A stretch of 64,000 nucleotides of DNA from Echeneis naucrates (taxonomy: Eukaryota > Chordata > Actinopteri > Carangiformes > Echeneidae): contig NC_042526.1 in the NCBI RefSeq assembly GCF_900963305.1, positions 16,683,001 to 16,747,000 of the forward strand, read 5' to 3'. The first letter of the stretch is position 1; each line of letters opens with the position of its first letter. The translations under genes and the position numbers were made by a program. Positions 49,528-60,995 of the stretch are shown here, piece after piece. Below the pieces are notes generated by a model. It did not search any database. It was not told the origin of the DNA and saw nothing but the letters and a program-made list of their open reading frames with translations.

Positions 49528-50886
49528 TTACACTCAATTGGCTTTTCCCAGCACGAACCAACTCACTGTTTGAACCACACCCTTGTTTTAACATGTCATT
49601 GAAATTAGCCAATTAATCTTCTATCTATAACAATAGAAACAAACAAACAATATAAATAGTCACATTTGAGTTTATAATAATTGGCCGGACAGCATCTAGC
49701 AATAAAATCAGATAGCAGATGTTTATCTGAAAATGCTTCATTTTAAGGAGAATATTCTATTCTCGTAATTGTTACCTACAGTGCCATACCTACATTCTTC
49801 TCCCCCACACAGGTTGATGACATTGTGAATAGCACTATGGACTGCTATGGAGGCTGCCACTTTGGTAAAGTTTTCAAAGTCCTTTGAATTGATTTGATTT
49901 ACCGCCCACCCTGCTTTTGAGCGCACTCCAAAAAACTCAGCCACACTCCAGAGCTGGGATTTTATTGTCAGCTTTTTCCTCTGCTTTGATGCATTCACAC
50001 TAAAGACTGAAAGCTGAGATGTGTTACACTGTCAGTATATTATTTCAGAAAAAAGCAAAAATAAATAAACTAAAATAAATGGTCTGTATTTATGTGTCAA
50101 TATAATACACCTAACAGCTCTAGTTTTAAATCTATTACCTCATAAATGACAAAAGTATTGCAAATACACCAATAAATACCTAGATTAGATTTGAAACCAT
50201 GTGGAAAGCTTTACCATTATACAGTAAAGAAATCAGTAACATGAACTCATTTATCTAAGCTGGAAATATTAAGTACTTAATCAAAACATCCACCCTTTAA
50301 GATACAAAAAGTCCATTACCCATTACTTTCAGTCAGATAATTATAAAAAGCAAATACTGTCCACAAAGGGAGTTGTGCTCACCTTCTCCAGGGCTACAAA
50401 AATGCTAAAAAAATTGCCAAGCTGAACTTTAACCTGAACACTGTTTACGCAACTTCAAAGCATTAACCACAGTTCTCTGTGGTTTTAAGTACTCTAGGGT
50501 GGATTCTTGATGATTTTCAATATGCAACTTACAAATGTAAATGTAAATTCATGTCAATATTCTTGCTAAAGATTCCAAAGAAGTGCTAATGTTTTGGGAA
50601 GGTTTTCAACATACCATATAACAGCTAACTTCTTGTCTTCATTGGTTTATGGCAAGTTTCATGTATTTTATAATCCACATTAGATTTCCTAAACAAGACA
50701 AAGCTGTCATCACACTGCGAGACTAATGAACTGTACTGACTTTTCCACAGAGCAACTGGCACAAGCTTCTTCATAGGCGTCTCAAGACCTATCAAATCGA
50801 ATGTCCTGAAGAATAAGATGAGTGAATTTAACTAACAGCTACGTAGAGGCCTGTTTTGTCCATAGTGAAATCATTCCATTGTGTCT
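49528..50886. other. 3' flank of the IL-17 receptor gene
   Basis: Probably the IL17RA-like 3'UTR at the right side. TTTATT at 49961-49966 gives AATAAA on the - strand. An 86-codon - strand frame (49998-49738, containing WSVAEFFGVRSKAGWAV and VINLCGGEECRYG) looks more protein-like than its neighbours, but I do not recognise it and see no flanking exons. Confidence 0.45.
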
Positions 50887-53800
50887 TTACATGGCTAATG
50901 ACTCGGCTGAATTCAGGTCCAAAAGGTGCGATGAGACTTGTGGGGTTGGATCAGCATAGATCTCAGTTAAGGTTGCCTCAACCTCCAAGTCTGAGCTCTC
51001 CAATAACTGATCTTCAAACCAATGTGGATGCAGCTGCTGGTACACATGGAAGGCCTCTATAGCTTCCCAGAGGGCTCTACCTGAGGGGCACTGATGGTAT
51101 TCGTCCTCTGAAAGCCCTTCAATGTGATTCACTCTGCCGGGTTCGTGCTTCTCTGTATCCAGAATTCGGAAAAAGAGCTCCTCAAACTGCTTCATTAGCT
51201 TATAGCGCACTGTTATGTTGAAAGGTGAAGGAACATCCTCTTCAGAACAAACATAATCAAAATAAGCCACTATGTATTTTTCAAAGGAAGCACATCTCAT
51301 AAAATGTGGGACTATGAGACTGAGTGCTGGAGTGAGCATGTCACCTACAGGTGAGTAGACGTCCTCTCTCAGAAAAACCTGTTCGGCACCGCACATGGCC
51401 CTCCATTTGGCTTGTACTCCTGGCGAGCACAGGATTAGTATCTTATCTGAGGAGCTTTCTATTTGCTCTCTGTGCCAGTCCAACCACTGAATGCCTCCCA
51501 ACACTCCTACCCTGGCAGAGTCAAGCAGATCCAAGACCACTTCAGTACCACATTTGGTTGCCAGGAAACTACAGAGCTTGAGAACTATGTTTTTGTATAA
51601 CGGATGGTCGAGGGAGTAGATGATGAGGACTCTTTTTCTCTTGTGCAGCTGGAAACCCTCCGGTTGGTGTTTGGCAGAGGATGAGGGTGTGTTTACAGAA
51701 TCTGAGAGACAAAACTATTGATCAATTTTCTATTCAGTATACTTTCTATCTTTTTGTTTAGCAGTTTATTTTGAAGACACACCTTTATGAAATGCTCTCC
51801 ACAGGAGAAGAAAAAGATAAACATCAATGAAAAGCAACCCCACGACCACTTTTATAATTAAAGTCCGTGGTGGATAATCTAAAAACACAAACATACACAT
51901 AATTAGTTAAATACAAACACAAAAGATGAGCTAAAATATTATTGGCGCTGTGATTCCCATCCTGTGGCTCAGGGCCCTTGCAGTGGGTTACAGATTAAGA
52001 TCATTAATAGGAAAGGAAAGAATTCTGCAAAGTTTCATAATTTTGTTTGTTGCTTTTTTTCTTCTTTGAATTTTAGTAAAACAATGGATTATTTTACATC
52101 TTCGGGTGTCAAATAATATTCAAATCAGACAATAAGTGAATTTTGGGAGTCAAAATTCAAAGACTTCTTCAATGCAAAGAGATCACAACAGTTCTTTATT
52201 TTAATGCCATGAGACAAAAATACTGGGAACCAGTGATTTATGCTGTGCAGTATATAGTCAGTGAAAGAAATTGTACTTACATGGGCAGTAATTGATTGTT
52301 TCCTGGTGGCGGAAACAGTGGTCGTTGCATCGTAGAAAATATGGTTGAATCTTTAAAACAACAAGGTTGCATTAACATTTCCATCAGTAAGTTTACATCA
52401 TTAACTGGGAGAGGTGAAGTCATCATATTAAAACTTATTAAAATTGAACTCACCGTTAACAATATTTCACACTGTGACAGCGGCAAACCAAGCTCAAACG
52501 TCAAATTCAGCTTTGTTTGATTTTCCTGTTTAATAAAATAACAAAATGAATACTGACTCTACATTTGTACTCTGCAGCAATAAATCATGACTGGTGGCAC
52601 ATATCAGGTCTCACCAATTACCAACCCAATTCAATGAGCCATTTAGTGTATTTACCTTTGAGACATTCTTTAAGTATGTAAGTACAGAGACTTGGTATCT
52701 TTCTGAATGCTGTGCTGCTTCAAAACTCACAGCAATGAGCAACTTTTTTTGTTCCTTATCAACAGACAAATCAGCAGTCATGCGAGGTTCCCACAGGCTT
52801 CCTGCAATGAAAAAAACAAAACAAAAACCCAAACATCCTGGGTACTACAAAGTCTAAATGGTTGTAGATGTGCCTGTGTCTGTGAGATGTAAATAATGCA
52901 CAAGTTACCATTTTCAAGGCACACTGTGGCGGTTTGGATTCTCTTGTCATCACATCCTGAGTCAATATTACAAGGAAAAGATTAGAATCGTTATGTATTA
53001 GGTTGACAAGAAGAAAAAATTCAGTCAACAAACTGTGCTTATTTCCAAATAATGTGTACTCATGTCCTGATTGTAATGATTTCAGACAGTAACTAATTGG
53101 ACAAATAACTGTAAAACAAAACAATACAGTTATACCATGGAACATTTCCCACAGACCAAGCAGTTCAAGGCTAAAGCTGTTTTGGCTTATAATACATCAA
53201 AAGTGACATCAGACCAAACCAAGCGTTTTTGTAGAAACTCACGTGGGACTGAAATCGTCTTTCTGATCAAGTTGTCTCTGCTCTCAGATTCAGGCAAATT
53301 AGTAACAGAGACCATATATGTTTGCCCAGGGTCAACCACAACTCCATCCAAGGAAAAGTTCCACTTACACAAATACAAATTTAGATACATAAATCACAAT
53401 ATAATGTGTATTGGTTGACACTGTTATGTTAAAAGTTAAACCAACATCTGTTTCTGTCTTACCTTCGTCTTACTACTTGGATTCATCTGCTCATGGATTG
53501 TGTAAGAAAATAGCAGACAAATACTTTGATTTGTACTTTCATCCAGAATATTTATCTTCGATCCTTTAAGGTGTAATACACTTGCTGTGAATAAAAAAGT
53601 GGATATTATATACTTTATTTCTCTTCCATTCATCATCCATCCATTTTTTTAGTCTTATCGCATTTGATGAAAGCTAAACATGCTTAATAGCAGCATTTCA
53701 TAGATAGATTTATAAGATAGATTTACTATGAAATTAGAATTACTAAATAAAATATATATATGTATATCTGGTATATTTACTAAATACAATATAGTACATA

Positions 53801-54683
53801 TTTGGCAACAGATAATTTTTTTATTACCTACCATCTGACTTTAGTATCCATGTCAACTTCATAATAGGGACTGCTCCATTTTTGACCATCGTGACTCCAA
53901 AATCCTCAGAGCAACCTTCTGGGCCGGTGGGAGCCCGTTGTACAAGCATGTCTGTGCCTGGACAGTCACCTGGGTTTAAAGGAACGGTCTACGTATTGTT
54001 ATAAAAATACATTTCTCTGACGTGCATAGCAGTAGAAAATAGAACACAAACCCCAATACAATACATTTACTGCATCTAGGCAGAGTTTTTGAGTACTTAA
54101 ATGTTCCCATTTAATACTACTTTGTACTAATTGGAGGTTTTTGGGTTGTTTTTTTTTTTCAGATTCTGATTAAGGCAAAATATATTCATCTCACATCGTT
54201 GCCAATGAACGTGGGCAGCTGAATCATGTAAATATGAAATAAAAGTGAGATTTAAATGTTCGAATGATTTCTTACTAAGAATGACACCAACTCTCTCAAA
54301 ATTCCAGATCTCACTACTCTGTAAAAAAGCCCTGTTGCATTATTAGCTCAAAACTTTGCTAATCTCAACAGACTGGTTGCACTCTTCTGCATGCAACAGG
54401 AAGTGTTTGAACTTCATTCTGATGATGGGACAAATTGACTTACTTATTTCACAATGGCGCAGAGTCTGGAAGAAAGAAAAAAACAGAAGACAAGACAGAG
54501 CACAGACACAGTGACTATATTACGCTTGGTCTGTACATCACATTAACTTCAATTAGTTTTTATAAAATGGGTATTTAGCCTCACCGTTTGATTGCAGTGC
54601 AGACGCTCGTTCAATATCCACAAAGAAGATGATACTGAGAGGCCAGCACTCAAACAAATATATAAAAAAGGAACAGTGACCAT
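50887..54683 (-). CDS. il17ra: Interleukin-17 receptor A-like, short cytoplasmic tail
   Basis: Eleven exons (- strand): 54683-54585, 54465-54444, 53969-53832, 53584-53463, 53363-53243, 52956-52909, 52801-52656, 52525-52454, 52350-52281, 51878-51783, 51701-50887; 1749 nt, 582 aa, all GT-AG. It should be a type I membrane receptor for IL-17 cytokines. Signal peptide about 1-20 (MVTVPFLYICLSAGLSVSSS); the ectodomain has spaced Cys and human-like blocks (FSLDGVVVDPGQTYMVSV, GSLWEP, IQPYFLRCND); TM about 286-306; SEFIR domain from about 336 (RVLIIYSLDHPLYKN, GTEVVLDLLDSA, KILILCSPGVQAKW, YIVAYFDYV, FEELFFRILD). An in-frame upstream ATG at 54734 would add 17 hydrophobic residues. Sequence after the TM matches mammalian IL17RA better than IL17RB-RE. 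Human IL17RA is 866 aa; here the reading frame stops only about 90 residues after SEFIR, so most of the tail is missing. Teleosts often have two il17ra copies, and I cannot say which this is. Confidence 0.88.
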
Positions 54684-54734
54684 TCTGGTAAAGATGGCGT
54701 AACTCAACAATAAGGACAAAAAAGCAAAGAGCAT

Positions 54735-56515
54735 GAAAAAAAAAAAAAAACAACAACAAGTGGTTCAAGTGTTTGCTTGAACAAAGGCTGAGGAGACTCA
54801 CTGAAATTAGATTTTAACCAGCATGATTACGCTTCTCTTTATCAGTGCCTGACATCTTTATGCACAGGACACACCCATTTGTCAAAAGCAGTCTAAATTT
54901 AACAAGCGGAATGAAACCACTTAGTGGACTTCTCACATATTTTTCTAAAATACAAATGAGCAGTATTTTAGAAAAATATGTGTGAAAGTTTCTTTTTATT
55001 TGTTGTACTATGTAATTGCAGACTGATATTGACAACAAACCAAATATCAAAATATGAAGCAGTCAAAAGGTGGCAGCAGTGACTCGCTTTACAGGAGTAT
55101 ATTTCCTGTTCAAACTGAGGCAACAACGCTTTTTTGATGTAAGAAACAAATAGCAGTAATTTGACAGGAAAAAAGTGGAGAAAAAGACATGCAATTGTAA
55201 TGCTGTAGTCACAAAATGAGTGTCTTACACATCTGTAGCAAGGACGGACTGCTTTAAGCATCCAGTTTATCTTCGGTTATCTTCAGTCAACATCACCTAA
55301 ATATACACAGAACAGAGCACAGGTGATATGAGTGCAGAGGATCAATACGTGAAGCCAGCAGACAAACCAGGATTTGGACCCCTAACCCTGAGTGAGTCAC
55401 TCTTAGGCTACCAGGGTTATATTCTATAGGACAAAAATGTGGCTGAAGCTATGTGTTAATTCCTGTCACTTTATCTCAGTGTTAGCGTGTGCCGTGCTAG
55501 ACAATATGTATCAAGTGTATCAGGTTACATGACACATACACATCCACTCAGACGAGCAGCCATGTGCCACTAAAATCTGACGAGAATAGACTGTTGACGT
55601 ATTTAATCTCTGCAGTCTGAGTGGTGACAGTGGTGGCAATTGTTATTCAGAAGCAATGGGGAGGCGCCATGAGGAAAATATAAAAATATAATTTAACTCA
55701 ATACAGCGTTATCAGTTTGCGATGTGCTTTGTTCAGATCTTTTGGCAAAACTCCCCATTTAGCTTTTGGATGTATATGAATAACAAGACAATATCATGGA
55801 GCAGCAATCAGATATAAAAATGAGTTTTGGTTGTTTTCCTTTCATTTATGATGCCTGCACTCATTTATGGCTTGATGATTGTTCTCACTGTGTGCTAATT
55901 TCAAGGAGTAAAGTCTACCTGCCAAGTCAGTGCACATGCAAATGAGTCTTTTGGATAAAACTGACTGATTTATAAAAGAGTGCTATTGTCCCTTAGCATC
56001 TCTGATTTAATGTACACGCTGCCAGTCCATAACACAATCATGAACTCCTCAGTACAACAACTGATCAGTTTGCTTTGTGTTAAATTGGCATAATGTGTTC
56101 TTGTTGAACTATTTTTATTTATTTAAATTTGAAAATGTGTTTGCTCCAGGTTGCACATCCAGGTAGGTATTCATTTATTTTTTTAACTGAAATAAACACT
56201 GTGAACGCTTGTTTGTGTATGATGATATCTTTTGATATATCTTATTTTCAGGCATTTATTAACTGTTTATGTTTTTGGATGCATTGTAGCAGGGTTTCAG
56301 AAACAAATTGGCAAAATACCCTTTAATTGCCCTTTAATGCCCTTTAATTACTTCACCACAGCAACAACAACAACGAAAGTGTGTGATGATGTTACAAACC
56401 ATTTAAGTATTCAAGCATTCAAGTAGTGACAATGTCACCCGTTTGGATTGTTTGCCTTTAATAGAAGCCTTTAAAGTCAGTCATTAATTTTACGATCTAT
56501 CTATCTATCTATCTA

Positions 56516-56554
<39 letters not shown>

Positions 56555-57370
56555 CTCTGACTAATAGCCTTCATATTTCCCTTTGGTTGGCTTTAATGTA
56601 AAATAAAATGACTATTTGTCAATAGGTGAGGAGAGAATGGATCCCATGTGGGACTTTCACCTGAGAAGTGGGCTTCTCTTATCTTGGCTGTGAGTTTTAT
56701 TCTTGTTACACTTTGTCACCTGACTACCCAAAGTGTTTTCTGGCAGACAGCCGTTGCTGCTTAAAAGCAAAACATTCCTAGCTAATAAAAGAAACATTGT
56801 TGTATTATTTGCTAACAAAAAAGATTTCTACATGGTGTCTGGCATAATTTAAAATGACCAAGGGTAAAGCTTGTACTTAATTTTATTGCGGACAAAATCT
56901 GCATTCGAAAGGCAAGAAAGGCCAAACTCTACAAACTATATGACTTTTATCTGACCTTTAATTTAGTTCTATAATCTGAGTAAGTTAGCATGTTGATGCT
57001 ACAGCATTTAGCTCACAGCATGTTAGTGATCCACCATGGCTTCACATGATGACCTGTGGTTGTAGGTTCTCAGACACAAGCAGTAAAATTACCTTTTTAT
57101 CTCAAAGGACTTGAAAATTAATAATATTTGACTTTAACAAAAACAAAATCAACAATAACTTTGAAAGATACCTTAAAACAACTTGCTGTTCATGTTAGTT
57201 TGTGCCAGCACAAGTCATGGAACGAATTTAAAACAACTCGCGGTGCACCCGATATCTGCAGAGCAAATGACTGTGGGATGTGTGAGGTGTGACCTTGTGC
57301 AGTGCTCTCACATGAAGTAAACAGGTCATGGGTTGAGGGCAAATCAAAAAGGGATTGTGCATTGTGATGC
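54735..57370. other. Intergenic, divergent flanks of il17ra and troponin I
   Basis: No exon is recognised. An A-run (54737-54751) and several short frames without domain content are present. The inner part presumably carries the il17ra promoter on the - strand and the upstream muscle regulatory DNA on the + strand. Confidence 0.45.
56496..56552. repeat. (TCTA)n(TA)n microsatellite
   Basis: About six TCTA/CTAT units run directly into about 16 TA units. Simple sequence, probably variable. Confidence 0.95.
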
Positions 57371-57379
57371 AGTAATTGT

Positions 57380-57519
57380 CAGGTGGACAGGGTGCCTATT
57401 TTAGCAAGCCATTCACATGAGACTTGGTGTACGTAAATCTTTCACTAAAAACCATAGTGCTTTTTCTTTTCCGGACTCACCACTGTTGTTGCCCTCTTTG
57501 ATTTCCTCCTATACACAAG
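57380..57519 (+). promoter_or_regulatory. Muscle promoter and non-coding exon 1, troponin I copy 1
   Basis: An E-box CAGGTG (57380-57385) and a MEF2-type site CTATTTTAG (57396-57404) are followed 116 nt later by a consensus donor, CACAAG|GTAAGT (exon end 57519). The same arrangement, with identical MEF2 core and 117-nt spacing to the donor, occurs upstream of copy 2, which supports function. The transcription start would lie between the MEF2 site and 57519; splicing would run to the ATG exon at about 58.9 kb. Confidence 0.6.
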
Positions 57520-57537
57520 GTAAGTTTGGCAGAATAA

Positions 57538-58900
57538 TCAGCTAGCTAGTTTCCCAAGAAAAAGAAAGTTAGATTTATTATAAAGACTGCAATGGTGTCT
57601 TTCACCCGACATTGCAAAATGAAGAAGACTTTTCTCTTGTTGTGACGGCAGCCCAGGTATCTGAGTACCTGTCTTTTCAGCCATAGGTTTGTCTTGGTCA
57701 ATTCTTGTCCAGTTTTTGTGTAGGGAGCAATGAAGACTGCAATCAGCATGTCCCTGACACAGATACTGTGGCTGGTATTTATGAGAGGAAATCTCTGCTA
57801 TGTCGCTGCTTTTGACAAGGTCTTGAAAGAACTTTTCAAACATGTCACTCTGCCATTGACTTCTGCCTCACCTCAAGATTCTTGACACTCTCTAATCTTC
57901 TAAGTCAGGAAACATAACCTGAGGCTTAAATCGCATGCCAAAGTGTTGGTGGCTGGTAACAACACGCTTGACTCGTCATTGTAGCGGAAAAGCTGGTATG
58001 ATAAGTGATGATGGCTGGCTCATATAAACTGGCCACCTCCTGAATGCAGGGGAAGGTTGCGGGCTTCCTAAAATCATCCACTGCTTTGCTTGTTTGCCTT
58101 GACTTGTCAGACATGCTTAATTTAAATTGGATGTATTGTTGTGCTCTGTCAGGGGTACGTAGCCTCTGTGCTACTCTGTGTATTGATGTCAAATGCCATA
58201 GGTAAATTAATCAAAAATAGGGAGTAAATTTGTTGAAACGCTAACACTAAAAAGACATGGTCAGAGAACATGATGGTTGGGGAGGGGAAAAAATGTCAGC
58301 TATTATATTCTTGATGTCACCCTCATTTTAATTTGAGCCGCCAAATGTGAAGAGAAAATAAAGTGGGTAAGTAATAACATAACTCTTCAAAAAATAGGCA
58401 GGATTGTTTGTTTATCTCTCCCTCACAGGTTTGCTGTTGCTCTCTGCTTGGCTGCCAAATCATTGTGCAGCTTGGCTTTCTCTGGCATCACCAAGGCCAT
58501 AGCAGCTGCTAGGACATGCCAAAAGTATGGAAGAAATGTGTCCAAATATAGCCATGCAATGGACTACTCGTCAGTCCTTTATAACAATAGGAGGGATTGT
58601 CTGGTCCTGGAAGAATACTGAAACATATCTGAAAGCCCCTGGTGACAATAAATAAATAAATAAATAAATATATATATAGATACATACTTAGATTTACCAT
58701 AATCATCATATAGGTTTTTGAAAATACACATTGGTTATGGTTTTGATAAATACAGTTACAGTTACAGAATTATATTATAAAAATGAATAAATAAAACACT
58801 GTTTGTGTGAGGATGTGATATAATATAGTTAAAATGTACATGTTACTCTTAAAATTATTTAAAAAATGTTTGTTTCTGCTCCAAAGGCAACATAAGCTGC
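57538..58900. other. Presumed intron 1 of troponin I copy 1
   Basis: It lies between the inferred non-coding exon and the ATG exon. Two - strand frames (57843-57538 and 58192-57926) have mixed composition and may be remnants of a mobile element, but I cannot name a family. A (TAAA)n run lies at about 58648-58678. Confidence 0.4.
58648..58678. repeat. (TAAA)n/(TA)n microsatellite
   Basis: Five to six AATA units followed by a short TA run. Simple sequence. Confidence 0.9.
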
Positions 58901-58904
58901 AAAC

Positions 58905-60073
58905 ATGTCTGAGGGGTGAGTATGAAACTGTGTCTGTACAATGAGAGAAATGTATGAAATTCAATTTAGATTTTTTTTTCTGTGTTATTACTGAGCTGCT
59001 CTGTAAGCTTTTCACACTGACTCTTTGTGATATCTAACCAGTAAAAATCTTTTTTTTTTCTTTAACTTTTCATGACATGTGATGATAAAGGCCGGTGAGT
59101 CAGAATTTCATAATTTGATAAAATAATTACAGATATTGAGCCAGATGTTTCATGCATTTCATCAATCTGCATTTGATTTCTAAAGTCTACATATCTTTGT
59201 CACAGAGAAAACCAAAATATTCAGCAACACGCCGACTGCACTTGAAGGTAAGTGTTACCAGTTATTAACAGTATGCTTTGATATGAAATCCTCATTCAGT
59301 AAAGCCTTACTATCCTACAGTCCAAATTGCTGAAGAAGGCAGCTTCTATGCTGGTGGCTGAAAGTGAAGCAAAGAAACATGAGAAAGAAAAAGCCGTGAA
59401 CGATTGTTTCCCCCCACTGAAGTTGTCCGGTCTGTCAGTTCAGGAACTGCAGGTACTGGCTCAACAAATCACATTGATTGGATCGCTATTATTATATATT
59501 TCTGATGGTTCTCTCTTCATCTTTGCAGGAGCTTTGTAAAGAACTACATCGTAAAATTGATGTTGTAGATGAAGCGAGATATGACATGGAGGTCAAGGTA
59601 ACCAGGAATGAAAAAGAGGTACAGTAGGTCACAAAGAAAATGTATTTACTGAAATATTTCAATGTCGTAGTTGGATGATTATTGGTTTGTCTGTAGCTGT
59701 GATAGATGTGAGTTTGTTGCACAGATCCAATCACTGAATCAGAAGATCATTGAGCTGAAGGGTGTAAAGCGGCCAAACCTGAAGAGGGTGAAGAAAACAA
59801 CAGAGGACATGCTGGGTGCATACACCGACACCTCCAAACTCATGAAGGCTGACTTCAAGGCCAACCTGAAAACAGTGAAGAAAGAAGAAGAAAAGGTAAA
59901 ATTGATGGCAGATGCACATATTCACAGTGCATAATAAAGTGCAAGGAGAAAAAAAAGCAATTACAACCTGCATCATGATTTTACAGAGGGAAGAGGTGAC
60001 TGACTGGCGTAAGAATGTGGAGGCCATGTCTGGTATGGAGGGAAGAAAGAAGCTGTTTGATGCCGGACAATAA
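58905..60073 (+). CDS. tnni2: Fast skeletal troponin I, copy 1 (divergent switch region)
   Basis: Seven exons: 58905-58915, 59091-59094 (4-nt microexon), 59206-59247, 59321-59452, 59529-59618, 59725-59895, 59987-60073; 537 nt, 178 aa, all GT-AG. Troponin I is the inhibitory subunit of the thin-filament Ca2+ switch, binding actin-tropomyosin, troponin C and troponin T. Visible parts: N-terminal TnC-binding helix (SATRRLHLKSKLLKKAASML), the TnT-binding coiled-coil (ELCKELHRKIDVVDEARYDM), inhibitory peptide KRPNLKRVKK (108-117), and the C-terminal [20 protein letters not shown]. The usual switch peptide (SADAMLKALLG in mammals, [11 protein letters not shown] in copy 2) is TTEDMLGAYTD here (118-128), losing two hydrophobic residues. 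The exon plan equals that of copy 2, so they are tandem duplicates. Slow or cardiac types are less likely: there is no long N-terminal extension and the neighbour is a clear fast type. Confidence 0.9.
59091..59094 (+). other. 4-nt microexon, troponin I copy 1
   Basis: GCCG sits between AG (59089-59090) and the donor GTGAGT (59095). Exon 1 is 11 nt (ATG TCT GAG GG), so the microexon completes codon 4 (GGG) and adds codon 5 (CCG, Pro), restoring frame for the exon at 59206. Skipping it would shift the frame. Confidence 0.75.
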
Positions 60074-60680
60074 GATGGGGCTGTGTTTGCAGTACATCAT
60101 ACTTCCTCAAGTAAATCAGAAGTTTGCAATTTTCAATTGAGTATTTTATATTATTTTGTTTTTTTTTTTTTAATGAAATCCCTTTCTTCGTCTTTATTTC
60201 AGAATTACAGTCCAATGTGTTCCATTACCATGAAAGAAAAATGGTTTTGTAGAGAACTATGCCAATCTCAGATATTATATATAACTACAAATACCAGTAA
60301 ATACACTAATTAGATAATTTTGCTTTAGAACAGCTTTGATCTTCATTTGATAAAAACCTGTATGTAACAACAATAACTGGGTGTAATGTTAAAAGCTTTT
60401 CACGTGCAATAATTGTATCATACAGATGATGGCACTGTTACACTACCTGTAATACGTTTTACGCTGATTAAATGACGTGGTCACTTCTCTGCTTGGTTTC
60501 TTTGAGTTCATCCATATTTCATTTTTATGGGTTATCTCTCTATTTTAGTAACAGTTACAATCATGATGGTGTGTTCAAATTACATATAGCACATATATTA
60601 GTTATTAGAGATGAGGCTGCTTATCCTCTAACTGTTGTGTTGAGCATTTTATGGGATGCCATGGAGAAGATATACAGTAC
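60074..60680. other. 3'UTR of troponin I copy 1 and spacer
   Basis: It begins with the 3'UTR of copy 1; ATTAAA at 60467-60472 is a possible poly(A) signal. The rest is a short spacer leading into the copy 2 promoter. No other gene is seen. Confidence 0.5.
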
Positions 60681-60689
60681 ACTGGCTGT

Positions 60690-60828
60690 CAGGATGGATG
60701 AGACTATTTTAGTTGGCCAATCACAGAAGGCTATAGGAGTCATTACATTTGACTTCAGTTTTCCTCTTGTCATTTTTAGGACAGAGGCTCCTTACCTCAA
60801 CAGGTTTTCTGCAGAGATAGAAAAAAAG
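60690..60828 (+). promoter_or_regulatory. Muscle promoter and non-coding exon 1, troponin I copy 2
   Basis: The MEF2-type site CTATTTTAG (60704-60712) is identical in core to that of copy 1 and lies 117 nt before a donor, AAAAAAAG|GTATGT (exon end 60828). At the place of the copy 1 E-box (GTCAGGTGGA) this copy reads GTCAGGATGGA, so the CANNTG core is lost. The transcription start is not visible. Confidence 0.55.
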
Positions 60829-60995
60829 GTATGTTGACGTTTGGTAAGATGATTGAAGAATATGTCAGATAATTGGGCAATTTCATTTTCATTTACCTGA
60901 AATAACCTTATAATTAGAGGGGGGTAAGTATTACTGTATTTAAATAATGCATTTATTTATTTTTGCACTTTTTAACAGAGAGAAAGCATCCAACC

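Noticed and set aside
55175-55261. Alternative first exon for il17ra with ATG at 55261
   Set aside because: It would be in phase (33 nt to a GTAAGA), but it encodes no signal peptide. The exon at 54683-54585 does, and it matches the human N-terminus.
57538-58192. Two - strand frames with mixed composition
   Set aside because: I suspected mobile-element remnants, but no catalytic or structural motif could be recognised.
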